Source: Streptococcus azizii (GTDB taxonomy: Bacteria > Bacillota > Bacilli > Lactobacillales > Streptococcaceae). From it: a stretch of 64,000 nucleotides of DNA. Positions 49,101 to 59,469 of the stretch are shown here, one piece after another (the stretch's first letter is position 1; each line of letters begins with the position of its first letter). Below the pieces are notes generated by a model. That model worked only from the letters and a program-made list of their open reading frames with translations. It made no database searches and was not told where the DNA came from. A program made the position numbers and the translations under genes. The stretch lies in NCBI RefSeq assembly GCF_001984715.1, contig NZ_MSPR01000003.1:112819-176818 (forward strand), written 5' to 3'.

Positions 49101-49385
49101 CTATATGCTAAGACAAAAGCCTCCCTCTTTACCCAGCAGGATTTGGAAACCATGCTAGCACATAATCAGTTCTTGTATCAGCGGGCAGCCAAGAAGATTC
49201 TAGCAGGGCAGTTTGCCGTCAATCCCTATACTGAAGATGGACGTTCTGTGGCAGGGGAGCAGTTAAAGGCTATCACAGGATTTGAAGCTGATCGTCATCT
49301 TTCATTGGCCCGCCCTCTTCTGAAAGGTGGTAAGAAAGAGGAATGGTTAGAGAGAATGAAGAAAGGAGTAGCCGATGAAAGGTGA
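46152..49385 (+). CDS. rexB: ATP-dependent exonuclease subunit RexB (AddB-type)
   Basis: The 1077-residue subunit of RexAB processes double-strand DNA ends for recombination. The N-terminus ([19 protein letters not shown]) replaces the helicase P-loop of Bacillus AddB, as no GxGKT is seen. The helicase-like body follows. The C-terminal nuclease has [11 protein letters not shown] and GVVDYKSS with the metal-binding D and K, then QLLTYLAA. The four-cysteine iron-sulfur cluster of AddB is not visible. It overlaps rexA by 11 bases. Confidence 0.95.
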   Translation: MKLYYADIRYPLTAFLAELARSYTQAGKRVFYIAPNSLSFEKEREVLSTLKEKGSFEMMVTRFEQLARYFTLNQVEQTTTLDDTGLVMLFFRLLSQMDDTEFRVYGKVKQDMAFIQQLVDLYKEMQRSNIAITDLVQLDSPDKEADLVKILTAFHRVMVAEDFQVATKIAQFRKAIESGQLDQELAEIVLVVDGFTRFSAEEEALIAALHGRVAECVIATYASQKAYQATYIEGNIYQAGVEFLRYLAHTFQTSPTYLAPLGQLDALGKISRNIEGHYDFSGRKVELTAKDKTGVQLWEVTNQKEEVRQVALAIRQLLHQGVRYKDIVVLLGDVDSYHLQLGKTFEQYDIPYYLGRAEEMSHHPLVHVIESLERLKRNRFRTEDMLNLLKSGLYQNWSQEELDIFEQYLLFADVKGQSQFERTFTAKNGNRYHLDELNHLREKIIEPLVTFFKARPQSGKSLLGKFRDFCEASALPANMETLSASLGEFEQEKDEQVWNHFCHLLENIYQIFGDERLTVVDFLSILRAGMLASTYRIVPATVDVVRVKSYDLIEPHTAKYVFALGLTQTNFPKLAKNTSLLTDAERVRINEATGHFTRFDVVSRENTKKNHFAMISLLNAASLQLVLSTPQLENETEAGVSPYLQFLQDMGIPKEEKGRATGFQLEDLAHYKSLLARVIEANRLPFEEQWTKEEETFWLVAIRYLRKKLEEEQIVIPAITGEIQTSPLAADTLDVLYPVGESLVLSASSLTDFYQNEYVYFIKHVLRLRERDSIHPDARSHGNFLHRIFERVTMNPSHQSFDDKLQEAISETRKEPNFEALYQFDAESQFSETVLLDIARATSLVLQREAVTEVVANEAVFSWEQALEKERSLRVVGKIDRLDRLTAHQAFGVVDYKSSSNQFHIDKFYNGLSPQLLTYLAAVQQLPECSQPEKVFGAMYLHMLDPIVKLTDTKSVEQVLANTYKSLVYKGLFLEEESHQLSQLYAKTKASLFTQQDLETMLAHNQFLYQRAAKKILAGQFAVNPYTEDGRSVAGEQLKAITGFEADRHLSLARPLLKGGKKEEWLERMKKGVADER

Positions 49386-52300
49386 AGCATTTTTAAGCCC
49401 AGATGAGATTGCAAGGCTACAAAAAGAAGAAGCACAGTCAGATAGGGTACAAAAACGAACACCAGAGCAAATAGAAGCCATCTATACCAATGGGCAAAAC
49501 GTTTTAGTCTCGGCTTCTGCTGGTTCTGGAAAGACCTTTGTCATGGTGGAGCGGATTTTAGACAAGATAAAGCGAGGGATTGGGGTTGATCAACTTTTTA
49601 TCTCGACCTTCACGGTTAAGGCCGCAGGTGAGCTAAGAGAGCGGATCGAACGACGCTTGACCAAGGCGATTCTTGATAGCCAAGATGAGGATCTAAGACG
49701 GCATTTATCACAACAGTTGACCAATCTCCCGAATGCTGCTATTGGAACCATGGATGCCTTTAGCCAACAGCTGGTGGTGGCGCATGGTTACCTTTTAGGG
49801 ATTGCACCGACCTTTCGGATATTACAGGATAAAAATGAGCAGGACTTGCTCAAGCAAGAAGTGTTTTCTGACTTATTTAGCGACTATATGAATGGGAAGG
49901 ATCGGATACGTTTCCAACAATTAGTGCGTAATTTTTCTAGTCATCGTAAGGATGTGAAGGGCTTTCGGGAGGTTGTCTATCAGTCTCACACCTTTAGCCA
50001 ATCGACTAGTCATCCTAAGAAGTGGCTCCAAACGACCTTTTTGAAGGGATATGAGCAATTCACGAGCCTTGCCAGCCTTCCAGCTTCGACCCTTGAGGGA
50101 CTGCTAGATAGTATGGAACGGTCTGCAAATGACCTCCAAGACCTGACGGATCTACCGGACTATAAAAAAGAAACGAAGGCTGGAAAGCCTACGGCTAATT
50201 ATACCAAGCATTTAGCCATTATCAGTCAGTTGAGGGAATTGCTGGAAGCATGTGATAGAAGCAGGAGGATAGAGCAATTACCAGAAGTCATTGCACGGCT
50301 CGTGGAGATTCTACCATCTGGTGCAGAAGTCACTGTGGCAGGCGAAAAATATCCTGTCTTTAAAGACTTACAGGCGCGCTTGACCAATCTAAAACATCTG
50401 GAAACAGTCCTTTCCTACCAGCCTCAGATAGTGCCTCTCCTCCATCTTTTGAGGGACTTTATCCTTGATTTTTCGGAGCAATACCTTCAGAGGAAGCGGC
50501 AGGAAAATAGCTATGAATTTACGGATATTAGCCATTTTGCTATTCAGCTATTGACAGATTATCCAGAAATTCGTAGTCTCTACCAATCGACCTATCATGA
50601 GGTGATGGTCGATGAATACCAGGACAACAACCACATTCAGGAGCGGATGTTGGACTTGCTCTCAAATGGGCATAATCGCTTTATGGTAGGAGATATTAAG
50701 CAGTCCATCTACCGTTTTCGTCAGGCGGATCCCTCCATCTTTCAAGAGAAGTTTGAACGCTATCAGGACGATCCTACCGCCGGAAAATTGATTCTTCTCA
50801 AAGAAAACTTCCGCAGTCAGTGTGAGGTTCTGGATGCGACCAATGCCATTTTTACCCGCCTTATGGACAAGGCGGTGGGGCAGATTACCTATGATGAGAC
50901 CCATCGTCTGGTCGCAGGCAGTGACCGCCAGAAGATCCGCCAACCCCATCATCAGATGGAGTATTTGATCTACAATACGGATAGTGATGAGCAAGAAAAG
51001 TTAGAGCAGGGGGAGGTCAGTGTAGGCGAGGTAGAGCTAGTTGCCAAGGAAATTATCCGCTTGCACAATGAAGAACAGGTTGCCTTTTCAGATATTACCT
51101 TACTCGTGTCTTCACGGACCCGCAATGAGCGGATTTTGACCAGCTTTGAACAGCACGGTATCCCCTTGGTGTCTGACGGTGGCGAAGCACACTATCTCAA
51201 GTCCTTGGAAGTCATGGTAATGCTGGACACCCTGCGGGCTATTAACAATCCCCTCCATGACTACTCCTTGATGGCACTGTTGAAATCGCCGATGTTTCAC
51301 TTAACAGAAGATGAACTGACACGGATTGCCTTGCAGGATGATTCGGCCTATTTCTATCAGAAATTTCAGCAGGCTTTGCAGGCTAAGGGGAACAATCCCA
51401 AATTGATTTCTACAGCTTTAAAGCAGAAATTGGCCCATATTGAGACCTATCTGGTCAACTGGAGACTCTATGCCAAGACCCACTCTATCTATGACTTGAT
51501 TTGGAAGATTTTTAATGAGAAATTTTATTATGATTATGTTGGGGCCCTCCCTAATGGTGAGAAGCGGCAAGCGAATCTCTATGCTCTTGGTTTGCGGGCG
51601 AATCAGTTTGAAAAGACGGGCTTTAAGGGCCTAGCGCGTTTCATCACGATGATGGATAAGCTAATCGCTAGTGACAACGATTTGGCAGATGTAGAGCTTG
51701 CCCTTCCGCAAGATGCCGTTCAGCTCATGACCATCCATAAGAGTAAGGGCTTGGAATTTAAGTATGTTTTTATCCTGAATATGGATAAGGATTTTAGTCG
51801 TCAGGAAAGCAACAGCCCGATTGTCCTTAGTAGAGAAAACGGGATTGGAGCCCAGTATCTGGCCGATATGAAAGAGCGGTTTGACACTCCCTTACCCCAT
51901 GTACGGGTTCAGATGAACACCCTACCCTATCAGCTGAATCAAGAAGAATTAAAACGCTTGAGCCTATCTGAACAGATGCGTTTGCTCTATGTTGCCATGA
52001 CCCGGGCCGAACAAAAACTGTACTTGGTCGGAAAAGGCAGCCAGAAAACATTAGCCAGTAAATATGATGGCAAATCTCGTTTGGGCGTACTAGCTCAATC
52101 TACACGGGAATCCATGACGAATTTTCAGGATTGGGTTTTGGCCATTGAAGAAGCCTTTCAAGGACAGGACTTGTATTTCAAAAAGACGTTTGTAGAAGCA
52201 GAAGACTTGACCCCAGAGCAGATAGGGCAGTTGGCTGTACCGTCGCACCTGCCAGCAGATGATAGGAGGGAGAATCGTCAGTCTGAGGATATTGTGGCGG

Positions 52301-52983
52301 CTCTGGAGCAATTATCGGCTGTTGAGAAACTGAATCGCAACTACCGTGCAGCTATCAATTTACCGAGCGTTCGGACGCCGAGTCAGATAAAAAAACTTTA
52401 TGAGCCGATTTTAGCAGATGACGGTCTTGAAATTATGGAGACCTATACTCCCAAAAGGAAATTTTCCCTGCCTGATTTTAGTGGCAAGACGAAGGTGACA
52501 CCTGCTCAGATCGGTTCAGCAGTACATGAATTGATGCAGCGCCTGCCTCTTGTATCGCCGATTACCGAGGATAAAGTGGCTGCTAGTCTTGTAGAAGTGA
52601 GGGCAGAAGAAGCTGTTAAGAAAAAGGTAGATGTCAGTAAGATCGTTGCCTTCTTCCAAACACCGCTCGGTCAGGAGATACTAGCACAAAATAAGCTGGT
52701 CCGTCGTGAGCAACCCTTTGCTGTTTTACAAATGGATCAGCATGCCAAAGAACAGTATGTTCTACGTGGTATTATTGATGGTTATATCCGCTATCCAGAC
52801 CGCATTGTTCTCTTTGATTACAAGACGGATCAGTATCAGCACCCAAGTCAGTTAGCCGAGCGCTATCGCGGTCAAATGCAGCTCTATGCCGATGCACTGA
52901 AACAGACTTATCCAGTCGAAAAGGTCGAAAAATACCTCATTTTACTAGGTGGAGATAAGATAGAGGTGGTCAAGTTACCATAA
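49375..52983 (+). CDS. rexA: ATP-dependent helicase/exonuclease subunit RexA (AddA-type)
   Basis: The 1202-residue partner of RexB has UvrD-type helicase motifs: [12 protein letters not shown] (47-58), [63 protein letters not shown] and [18 protein letters not shown]-terminal RecB-type nuclease contains [19 protein letters not shown] and [11 protein letters not shown]. RexAB replaces RecBCD in streptococci and recognises a Chi sequence. It is translationally coupled to rexB. Confidence 0.96.
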   Translation: MKGEAFLSPDEIARLQKEEAQSDRVQKRTPEQIEAIYTNGQNVLVSASAGSGKTFVMVERILDKIKRGIGVDQLFISTFTVKAAGELRERIERRLTKAILDSQDEDLRRHLSQQLTNLPNAAIGTMDAFSQQLVVAHGYLLGIAPTFRILQDKNEQDLLKQEVFSDLFSDYMNGKDRIRFQQLVRNFSSHRKDVKGFREVVYQSHTFSQSTSHPKKWLQTTFLKGYEQFTSLASLPASTLEGLLDSMERSANDLQDLTDLPDYKKETKAGKPTANYTKHLAIISQLRELLEACDRSRRIEQLPEVIARLVEILPSGAEVTVAGEKYPVFKDLQARLTNLKHLETVLSYQPQIVPLLHLLRDFILDFSEQYLQRKRQENSYEFTDISHFAIQLLTDYPEIRSLYQSTYHEVMVDEYQDNNHIQERMLDLLSNGHNRFMVGDIKQSIYRFRQADPSIFQEKFERYQDDPTAGKLILLKENFRSQCEVLDATNAIFTRLMDKAVGQITYDETHRLVAGSDRQKIRQPHHQMEYLIYNTDSDEQEKLEQGEVSVGEVELVAKEIIRLHNEEQVAFSDITLLVSSRTRNERILTSFEQHGIPLVSDGGEAHYLKSLEVMVMLDTLRAINNPLHDYSLMALLKSPMFHLTEDELTRIALQDDSAYFYQKFQQALQAKGNNPKLISTALKQKLAHIETYLVNWRLYAKTHSIYDLIWKIFNEKFYYDYVGALPNGEKRQANLYALGLRANQFEKTGFKGLARFITMMDKLIASDNDLADVELALPQDAVQLMTIHKSKGLEFKYVFILNMDKDFSRQESNSPIVLSRENGIGAQYLADMKERFDTPLPHVRVQMNTLPYQLNQEELKRLSLSEQMRLLYVAMTRAEQKLYLVGKGSQKTLASKYDGKSRLGVLAQSTRESMTNFQDWVLAIEEAFQGQDLYFKKTFVEAEDLTPEQIGQLAVPSHLPADDRRENRQSEDIVAALEQLSAVEKLNRNYRAAINLPSVRTPSQIKKLYEPILADDGLEIMETYTPKRKFSLPDFSGKTKVTPAQIGSAVHELMQRLPLVSPITEDKVAASLVEVRAEEAVKKKVDVSKIVAFFQTPLGQEILAQNKLVRREQPFAVLQMDQHAKEQYVLRGIIDGYIRYPDRIVLFDYKTDQYQHPSQLAERYRGQMQLYADALKQTYPVEKVEKYLILLGGDKIEVVKLP

Positions 52984-53082
52984 CGTAATACTCTTTAAAC
53001 ATCAAACTCTGATGCAGACCCTATGGTAAAAATCTTAGAGAGGGTAGTTTTTCTAGCATATTTTTGGTCATGTAGTTTGTGG

Positions 53083-53100
53083 TATAATGAGGAGCAGGAG
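53083..53100 (+). promoter_or_regulatory. Extended -10 box and ribosome site of the ykgJ-like gene
   Basis: TGTGGTATAAT ends at 53088 and AGGAG at 53096-53100 precedes ATG 53105. The predicted leader is about ten bases, so the ribosome site sits at the very 5' end of the mRNA. Confidence 0.6.
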
Positions 53101-53104
53101 TCAG

Positions 53105-53593
53105 ATGAGAATGGATATTGAACATTACAAGCAATTAGCCCAGCAAAAACAGGGGGAACACCGTAAATTTTTAGCTGTATTAAAGAAAAGAGCCCCCAAA
53201 GATTTGGATAAGATTGTCCAGCAGGTGCATAGGGAGGTTTTTGAGGAGATTGACTGTACGGCTTGTGCGAATTGTTGCAGGAGTTTAGGCCCCTTATTTA
53301 CCGAGGCAGACATCACTCGCATTGCGAAACATTTTCGCATGAAGTTGCCTGTTTTTGAAGGGCTTTATCTTAAGGTTGACGAGGACGGAGATAAGGTATT
53401 TCAGAGCATGCCCTGTCCCTTTCTAGGAGAGGATAATCTCTGTAGTATTTACGATGTTCGTCCTAAGGCTTGTCGTGAATTTCCCCATACAGACCGCAAG
53501 AAAATTTATCAAATCAACCAATTAACCATCAAAAATACCCTTATCTGTCCTGCCGCCTATCTCTTTGTGGAGAAGTTGAAAGAGCGTTTGTGA
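53105..53593 (+). CDS. YkgJ family cysteine cluster protein (UPF0153)
   Basis: The 162-residue product holds the family cysteine pattern C-x2-C-x2-CC (DCTACANCCRSLGPLF) and the later blocks CPFLGEDNLCSIYDVRPKACREFPH and ICPAAYLF. The cysteines probably bind zinc or an iron-sulfur cluster; no activity is established. I start at ATG 53105; an in-frame codon at 53087 lies inside the promoter. It is monocistronic. Confidence 0.87.
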   Translation: MRMDIEHYKQLAQQKQGEHRKFLAVLKKRAPKDLDKIVQQVHREVFEEIDCTACANCCRSLGPLFTEADITRIAKHFRMKLPVFEGLYLKVDEDGDKVFQSMPCPFLGEDNLCSIYDVRPKACREFPHTDRKKIYQINQLTIKNTLICPAAYLFVEKLKERL

Positions 53594-53769
53594 GAAGGAT
53601 GTGAGAACGTTAAGAGCAACGCAAAAATAGGAGTCTTGACGAGTGAAACGCTCCTCTGAGTAAATCGAGAGAAGCACTACAGTGAGGTCAGGTGGGGAAA
53701 CAAGGGCAGGCGTTGAGGGTTTGTAGCGTATCGCGAATGCGAATGATAGGGCATTAAGGAGGAAAATGT

Positions 53770-54996
53770 ATGTCTATTCACCAAGTGTTACAATCGTTGG
53801 ATCAGATTCAAGAATGGCAAGAAGAAACCTACCAGTATCTTCATAGCCACCCAGAACTATCGATGCAGGAAACACAAACTACACAATTTATTTTCGACAT
53901 TTTACAAGGTTATGGCTATCAGACGCAACTGATTGGTGGTGGCGTTGTCGGTGTCCTTGAAAATGGAAAGGGGCCGACGATTCTTTTTCGGGCAGATATA
54001 GATGGACTGCCTATCAAGGAGGAGACTGGCTTGGACTATGCTTCTCAGGTGGTGATGGAGGATAGGGACGGTCACACAGTTCCGGTCATGCACGCCTGTG
54101 GTCATGATATGCACATAGTCGCTGGCTTAGGAGCCGCCTGGGCCTTAGCAAGGCATACAGACCAATGGCAAGGAACGTATATCGCTCTCTTCCAACCAGG
54201 TGAGGAGATCGCCGCGGGAGCCAAAGCCATGATAGAAGATGGCTTATTTGAGAAAATTCCCCGCCCAGAATTGGCCTTGGCTCAACATGTCCTAACAGAA
54301 CCTAAGGCAGGGAAAATTGGGACCTTATCTGGACCTTTTTTGTCCAGTGCAGCCTCTCTAAAAATCACGATTTATGGTCAAGGGGCGCATGGATCGATGC
54401 CCCACTTGAGTATTGATCCGCTCGTGATTGGCTCATCTATTGTCATGAAATTGCAAACTATCGTTTCTCGAGAAGTAGATCCCTTTCAATTTGCGGTAGT
54501 ATCTGTTGGGAGTTTTCAGTCAGGCTTGAAAGCCAACATCATTCCAGATTCGGCAGTTTTACAAGTGAATATCAGGGCCTATAATGAAGCGGTCCAGCAA
54601 CAAGTGTTAGACAGTATTAAGCGCATTGTCCATGCAGAATGTCAGGCTGGTGGTTGTACAAAAACACCTAAAATAGACGTGTTTGACCGCTATCCTTTGA
54701 CAGATAATGATCCTCAGATTACTGCTGAGGTGACAGAGGCTTTTGAAACCTATCTAGGGAAGGACAGAGTAGTGGCCTACCAGCCCATGACTGCTTCGGA
54801 AGATTTTTCCTATATTCCGCGCGCGCTCAATATTCCCTACCTCTATTGGGGATTTGGAGGATTTACAGAAGATCAGGAAATCTATGCTAATCACAATCCC
54901 AAATTCGCACCTGCCATTCAACCCACTCTCAGGACAGGTACAGAAGCAGCTATCGTTGCCGTCTTACGCTATCTTGGAAAGTGTGACGAATCATGA
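53770..54996 (+). CDS. M20 family amidohydrolase (N-acyl amino acid / hippurate type)
   Basis: This 408-residue M20D peptidase has the metal-site motifs HPELSMQET, RADIDGLPIKEETGLDYAS, MHACGHDMHI and LFQPGEE, and a dimerisation lid near GQGAHGSMPHLSIDPLVIGS. The late motif TASEDFSYI supplies a further metal ligand region. Relatives cleave N-acetyl or other acyl amides from amino acids, including N-acetyl-diaminopimelate. AGGAGG lies ahead of the ATG. No linked pathway genes help choose a substrate. Confidence 0.88.
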   Translation: MSIHQVLQSLDQIQEWQEETYQYLHSHPELSMQETQTTQFIFDILQGYGYQTQLIGGGVVGVLENGKGPTILFRADIDGLPIKEETGLDYASQVVMEDRDGHTVPVMHACGHDMHIVAGLGAAWALARHTDQWQGTYIALFQPGEEIAAGAKAMIEDGLFEKIPRPELALAQHVLTEPKAGKIGTLSGPFLSSAASLKITIYGQGAHGSMPHLSIDPLVIGSSIVMKLQTIVSREVDPFQFAVVSVGSFQSGLKANIIPDSAVLQVNIRAYNEAVQQQVLDSIKRIVHAECQAGGCTKTPKIDVFDRYPLTDNDPQITAEVTEAFETYLGKDRVVAYQPMTASEDFSYIPRALNIPYLYWGFGGFTEDQEIYANHNPKFAPAIQPTLRTGTEAAIVAVLRYLGKCDES

Positions 54997-55422
54997 TGTA
55001 GGTTCTCTTCTCAGCATACTATGTATGCCAATGCCTAAGCTAATTATGAGATAGTAGCAGTTGACCTGTTTTCGTAAAATCAGCCAGATGTGCCAGTTGT
55101 CTTGAAAGATTTGCTAAAATTGATAGTTGTCGCCATAGAAATTTTTGAGTAGCTCGTGCGATTCTTGAGGGATAAAAAAGAACCCGCAAACATGTGTTTC
55201 CTCACGATGGTTTGTGGGTTCAGGCTTCCCACTCCAACTGGGAGAGGTTGGAGTAGAGTCAACTAACTACCGGTTAAAATAGTGGAATGAACAGATGATA
55301 AGAGGGAGTGAAGTTACTCAGTCACCATGATTGACGAGTAAGGCACAGGTAGCCTTATAACAGGTAAGCTAGAGATAATGTTCTGTGTTTTCTATTTCAT
55401 ATCCAAAAGAAAGGTAGATTTT
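54997..55422. other. Gap with two hairpins and a minus-strand terminator
   Basis: GAACCCGCAAAC/GTTTGTGGGTTC (55180-55221) is followed, on the minus strand only, by TTTTTTAT. ACTCCAAC/GTTGGAGT (about 55231-55255) lies next to it. A minus-strand transcript ending here would need a source between 55260 and 55400, but no gene is visible there, so a small RNA is possible. Confidence 0.45.
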
Positions 55423-56097
55423 ATGAAGAAACAGACAATCATTTACTGTTATCGTATGACACATGACTATGGTACTAATCCGTGTGTTTTTACAAAAGAT
55501 TATGAAGCGACCCCAGAATTATTGACAGAAGGTGGCTGTATGCTCCAACTGCGCCGCCATCTAAAGAAGAATTGGGCTCATCAGATCAATGCTAGTGAGA
55601 TAGATGCCTATATTATGGCAGTGGCGGGACATTCAAAGGATGGTAAGAGATGGCGTGATGAGCAAGGAAGTTTTATCACACCAAAGTACAATCATTTGAT
55701 TTTCGTGGCAAAAATTATGCAAGTCAATTTAATGAGGGATTATTTACAATCAGAAAAATCGCATAACCGTCTTGATACCTGCTACATTGATCGGGGGTGC
55801 GATCATCAAAAAAATCTGAAGGAAGCTGTTATAATTTCTGATAGATTCAAATATTTTGGCAAATCGTCACTCGAGTTGCCCCAAAACATTCTAGATTTTT
55901 TTCCAATGGGAAGACGTACACGATTGAATGGGAAGCCTTTTGGACCTTGGAATGCAAAAAATGGTTTCTATCATTCAAGTGAACGTCCGGAAGATGTGGC
56001 AGAACTGTTGTATTTTATTAAAGAGGTTTTAGGTGATAAGAATGAGGTTGTTGACATGCCTTATCGCCGATTGCCTACCGGATTTAAGAGCTGTTGA
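55423..56097 (+). CDS. Nmad2-like protein (nucleotide modification associated domain 2)
   Basis: The 224-residue protein starts with TIIYCYRMTHDYGTNPCVF. It has a central block LIFVAKIMQVNLMRDYL and the motif AVIISDRFKYFGKSSLELPQNI near residues 140-161. These match my recollection of Nmad2, a domain described near DNA-modification systems and in phages, with the hallmark Y-x-MT-D-G and LISxxFxYFG. Its activity is unknown. It stands alone here between an M20 peptidase and a HAD gene, with no restriction or phage genes nearby. I prefer ATG 55423, preceded by AAAGG; a longer reading from 55378 begins without a site. Confidence 0.65.
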   Translation: MKKQTIIYCYRMTHDYGTNPCVFTKDYEATPELLTEGGCMLQLRRHLKKNWAHQINASEIDAYIMAVAGHSKDGKRWRDEQGSFITPKYNHLIFVAKIMQVNLMRDYLQSEKSHNRLDTCYIDRGCDHQKNLKEAVIISDRFKYFGKSSLELPQNILDFFPMGRRTRLNGKPFGPWNAKNGFYHSSERPEDVAELLYFIKEVLGDKNEVVDMPYRRLPTGFKSC

Positions 56098-56296
56098 AGA
56101 TTATTCTATCTAGAAAAGGATTTGATAGAAGAGAGGGCAAGTCAGTCTAATACTACCAGATGAGACCTTTTGAACAAAGGAAATAATTTATTTTCTAAAA
56201 TCTATATTATATGCCGTAGTTTTAGCATACTGTAATTACTATTTTAAAGTTGAAAGACTGTATAAAATGTTGCTCCCCAGAAAGGAAAAGACCAGA

Positions 56297-56992
56297 TTGT
56301 ATTATAAATATCTTTTATTCGACTTAGACCATACTCTGCTAGATTTTGCCGCGGCTGAGGAGCATGCCTTGACGCAGTTGTTAGCAGTCACGGGTGTCGA
56401 GAATAGGGAGGCCTTCAAGGCTTACTATAAACCGCTGAACCAGTCTATGTGGAAGGAGTTAGAGCAGGGGAAACTCAGCAAGACTGAGCTCATCAATACG
56501 CGCTTTGTGCGTGCTTTTGCACATTTTGGACGGGCAGTGGATGGACAAAAGATGGCCCTCCTTTACCAGAAATACCTCAGCCAACAGGGGCAAGCATTTG
56601 TTGGGGCAGGTGAGTTATTGCAGCAGCTACTAGCGTTAGGCTATGAGCTGTATGGAGCGACCAATGGTGTGACCTATATTCAGGAGAATCGTCTGCTCCA
56701 TTCACCGATTCGCTCCTTTTTCAAGGAAGTATTCATTTCGGAGCAAATGGGGACGAAAAAACCGGAGACTCTCTTTTATGAGAAAATCGCAAATCGGATT
56801 GTAGGTTTTACAAAAGAGCGGGCGTTGATGATTGGGGATAGTCTGACGGCCGACGTAAAAGGGGGTAATGATGCAGGAATAGACACAGTCTGGTACAATC
56901 CAGCCTCTCAGGCGAATCACACCCCTATCCAGCCAACCTATGAAGTAAGAAACTATCAAGAGTTGCTAGACTTACTGCAGAAAAAGGAATAG
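56297..56992 (+). CDS. yjjG: HAD hydrolase, YjjG-type non-canonical pyrimidine nucleotidase
   Basis: The protein reads YYKYLLFDLDHTLLDFAAAEEHAL, with the HAD nucleophile in FDLDHTLLDF; motif II is GATNGV, motif III GTKKPE and motif IV MIGDSLTADVKGG. This sequence type matches YjjG, which hydrolyses dUMP and damaged pyrimidine nucleotides and prevents their incorporation. The usual start is MYYKYLLFDLD, so I use TTG 56297, ten bases after AAAGGA. ATG 56267 overlaps a TATAAA promoter box. The thioesterase gene follows after 10 bp. Confidence 0.82.
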   Translation: MYYKYLLFDLDHTLLDFAAAEEHALTQLLAVTGVENREAFKAYYKPLNQSMWKELEQGKLSKTELINTRFVRAFAHFGRAVDGQKMALLYQKYLSQQGQAFVGAGELLQQLLALGYELYGATNGVTYIQENRLLHSPIRSFFKEVFISEQMGTKKPETLFYEKIANRIVGFTKERALMIGDSLTADVKGGNDAGIDTVWYNPASQANHTPIQPTYEVRNYQELLDLLQKKE

Positions 56993-57002
56993 TAGGAGAA
57001 AA

Positions 57003-57395
57003 ATGAAAGATAAATCTCTGCATGAAATTCGTGTTTTTGAAAATTTTGAAATGCTATCATCTGAAAAGGGTCATGTCGTCGTGACGACTGAGGTGGTCGA
57101 TAAGTCCTTGAATTATTACGGCTTTGCCCACGGAGGTTATCTCTTTACCCTATGTGATCAGATCAGTGGTCTAGTAGCGCTTTCGACAGGGTATGATGCT
57201 GTGACCCTCCAATCCAGTATCAACTATCTGAAGTCAGGAAAGCTAGGGGATACCCTTGTGATTGACGGTAGATGTGTCCATGATGGACGCACGACCAAGG
57301 TGGTTGATGTGACGGTGACCAATCAAGAGCAGGAAGAAATCGTGACAGCCACCTTTACCATGTTCGTCACTGGTGAGCATGGCAAATCACTGTAG
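57003..57395 (+). CDS. PaaI-type hotdog thioesterase
   Basis: A single hotdog domain of 130 residues with the catalytic-region motif YGFAHGGYLFTLCDQISGLVAL and the strand VTLQSSINYLKSGKLGDTLVIDGRCVHDGRTTKVVDVTV. Family members hydrolyse acyl- or phenylacetyl-CoA; the substrate here is unknown. It is co-transcribed with the HAD gene and lies just before uvrC, separated from it by a terminator hairpin. Confidence 0.88.
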   Translation: MKDKSLHEIRVFENFEMLSSEKGHVVVTTEVVDKSLNYYGFAHGGYLFTLCDQISGLVALSTGYDAVTLQSSINYLKSGKLGDTLVIDGRCVHDGRTTKVVDVTVTNQEQEEIVTATFTMFVTGEHGKSL

Positions 57396-57450
57396 CATGG
57401 CGCTTGAAAGGAGTTTTTGGTGAAAAGAGTAGGGGGAGTTTCTTCTCGAC

Positions 57451-57487
57451 AAAAAAGTGGGCTAGTCCTACTTTTTTTTGTTACAAT
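57451..57487 (+). promoter_or_regulatory. Terminator joined to the uvrC promoter
   Basis: AAAAAAGTGGG pairs with TCCTACTTTTTT, and the T-run leads directly into TGTTACAAT, an extended -10 box with TACAAT at 57482-57487. The start codons 57492 and 57495 fall at the expected transcription start, so uvrC mRNA should be leaderless. Confidence 0.6.
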
Positions 57488-57494
57488 AGGGATG

Positions 57495-59279
57495 ATGAAT
57501 GATTTGATAAGACACAAACTAGAGTTACTTCCGGATAGCCCTGGGTGCTACCTGCATAAGAACCAGTACGGGACTATTATCTACGTTGGAAAAGCCAAAA
57601 ACCTCCGCAATCGTGTCCGCTCTTATTTCCGTGGAAGTCATGATACCAAGACGACGGCTCTGGTGTCAGAAATTGCTGATTTTGAGTTTATTGTGACAGA
57701 ATCCAACATTGAGGCCCTGCTCCTAGAGATTAATTTAATTCAAGAAAATAAGCCACGATACAATATCATGCTCAAGGACGACAAGTCCTACCCCTTTATC
57801 AAGATTAGCAACGAACGCCATCCACGGCTGATGATTACTCGTCAGGTTCGTAAGGACGGCGGGCAATACTTCGGACCCTATCCAGATGTCGGTGCTGCTA
57901 ACCAGACCTTGAAACTTCTGGAGCGTCTCTACCCGTTTCGGAAATGTAAATTACCTGAAAATAAATACTGTTTGTATTACCATTTGGGACAATGTCTGGC
58001 CCATGGTGAACAGATGCCCAGTCGTAAGGATTATGCTCAAATGGCAACCGAAGTCAGCCAATTTTTGACGGGAAATGATGATAAGATTGTTCGCCAGCTA
58101 CAGGAAAAAATGCAGACAGCTGCCAGCAATCTGGAATTTGAAAAGGCGGCTGAGTATCGCGATCTCTTGCAATCGATTTCCACTCTTCGGACCAAACAAC
58201 GGGTCATGGCGAAGGATTTGCAGGATCGTGACGTATTTGGCTACTATGTCGAAAAAGGTTGGATGTGTGTACAAGTCTTTTTTGTCCGTCAAGGAAAACT
58301 GATTGAGCGTACTGTTAATTTGTTTCCATATTACAGTGAAGCAGAAGAGGACTTCTTGACCTATCTGGGACAATTTTATCGCAATCAACAGCATCTCATT
58401 CCCAAAGAAGTGCTGATTCCGCAGGATATTGACGATGAGGCGGTCAAGAGCTTGGTCGACGCTAAGATTGTCAAACCCCAGCGGGGGGAGAAAAAGCAGC
58501 TCGTGCAACTAGCCACTAAGAATGCGCGTGTCAGTTTGCAGCAGAAATTCCATTTGCTAGAGAAGAATCTAGAAAAGACACAGGGAGCTATTGAGAATAT
58601 CGGTCAGCTATTAGGGATTGCGACACCTGTTCGGATTGAGGCTTTCGATAATTCTAATATCATGGGGACTAGCCCTGTATCAGCAATGGTTGTCTTTGAA
58701 AATGGTGTTCCAAATAAAAACGAATACCGCAAATATAAGATAAAGACAGTAGAAGGACCAGATGATTATGCCTCGATGAGAGAAGTGCTCTATCGTCGCT
58801 ATCGTCGTGTTCAAAAAGAGGGGTTAACCCCGCCAGACCTGATTATCATTGATGGTGGTCAGGGGCAGGTCAAAGTGGCGAAGGAAGTGATTGAAGAAGA
58901 GCTTGGCATGAGCATCCCCATTGCGGGGCTACAAAAAAACGATAGGCACCAGACCCACGATTTGCTCTATGGCAATCCCTTGCGACTTGTCTCTCTTTCG
59001 CGCAATTCACAGGAATTTTTCCTTTTGCAACGGATTCAAGACGAGGTGCATCGCTTTGCCATCACCTTCCACCGCCAAGTGCGGTCGAAAAATTCTTTCT
59101 CGTCCAAGTTAGATGGGATTGAAGGTCTAGGTCCTAAACGGAAGCAAGTCCTCTTGAAGCATTTTAAATCGCTAACCACCATCCAAAAATCCAGTGTGCA
59201 AGAGATTGCCGAAGCAGGCATCCCTTATAAAGTCGCTCAGAATGTAAAAGAAAAACTGGATGGGGAAGGTAAGCGTTGA
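57495..59279 (+). CDS. uvrC: Excinuclease ABC subunit C
   Basis: The 594-residue nuclease makes both incisions in nucleotide excision repair. An N-terminal GIY-YIG domain ([33 protein letters not shown]), a UVR motif ([13 protein letters not shown]), an RNase H-like domain ([35 protein letters not shown]) and a C-terminal helix-hairpin-helix ([19 protein letters not shown]) are all present. ATG 57495 gives the conserved [17 protein letters not shown] start. A GTG at 57420 with a good AAAGGAG site would add 25 residues across a terminator hairpin and is not conserved. Confidence 0.94.
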   Translation: MNDLIRHKLELLPDSPGCYLHKNQYGTIIYVGKAKNLRNRVRSYFRGSHDTKTTALVSEIADFEFIVTESNIEALLLEINLIQENKPRYNIMLKDDKSYPFIKISNERHPRLMITRQVRKDGGQYFGPYPDVGAANQTLKLLERLYPFRKCKLPENKYCLYYHLGQCLAHGEQMPSRKDYAQMATEVSQFLTGNDDKIVRQLQEKMQTAASNLEFEKAAEYRDLLQSISTLRTKQRVMAKDLQDRDVFGYYVEKGWMCVQVFFVRQGKLIERTVNLFPYYSEAEEDFLTYLGQFYRNQQHLIPKEVLIPQDIDDEAVKSLVDAKIVKPQRGEKKQLVQLATKNARVSLQQKFHLLEKNLEKTQGAIENIGQLLGIATPVRIEAFDNSNIMGTSPVSAMVVFENGVPNKNEYRKYKIKTVEGPDDYASMREVLYRRYRRVQKEGLTPPDLIIIDGGQGQVKVAKEVIEEELGMSIPIAGLQKNDRHQTHDLLYGNPLRLVSLSRNSQEFFLLQRIQDEVHRFAITFHRQVRSKNSFSSKLDGIEGLGPKRKQVLLKHFKSLTTIQKSSVQEIAEAGIPYKVAQNVKEKLDGEGKR

Positions 59280-59304
59280 AAATTTCTGCCATTCATGATA
59301 GAAT
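59276..59304 (+). promoter_or_regulatory. Promoter of the DUF4044 gene
   Basis: TTGAAA (59276-59281), overlapping the uvrC stop, 17 bp, then TAGAAT (59299-59304). Confidence 0.7.
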
Positions 59305-59343
59305 GGGAAGGAAATTGAAAAGACAGGTATAAAAGGAGAAGTC

Positions 59344-59469
59344 ATGGCCTTTGGTGAAGAGAAACATAAGAAAAATACATTTGAGAAAATAACCCTTATC
59401 ATTGTAGTGGTGATGGTTTTGGCAACCTTAGCTGGATTGATTCTGCCAGCTATCAGTGCCATTATGTAA
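59344..59469 (+). CDS. DUF4044 family small membrane protein
   Basis: The 41-residue product begins MAFGEEKHKKNTFEKI and continues with a single membrane helix (about 17-38). This is the form of DUF4044 proteins, found in streptococci near obgE. AAAGGAG precedes the ATG. Its function is unknown; single-helix proteins of this size often modulate larger membrane complexes. The position between uvrC and obgE agrees with the family context. Confidence 0.8.
   Translation: MAFGEEKHKKNTFEKITLIIVVVMVLATLAGLILPAISAIM

Noticed and set aside
55080..55262. 60-residue minus-strand frame
   Set aside because: It covers two hairpins and a terminator, with no ribosome site or protein-like composition.
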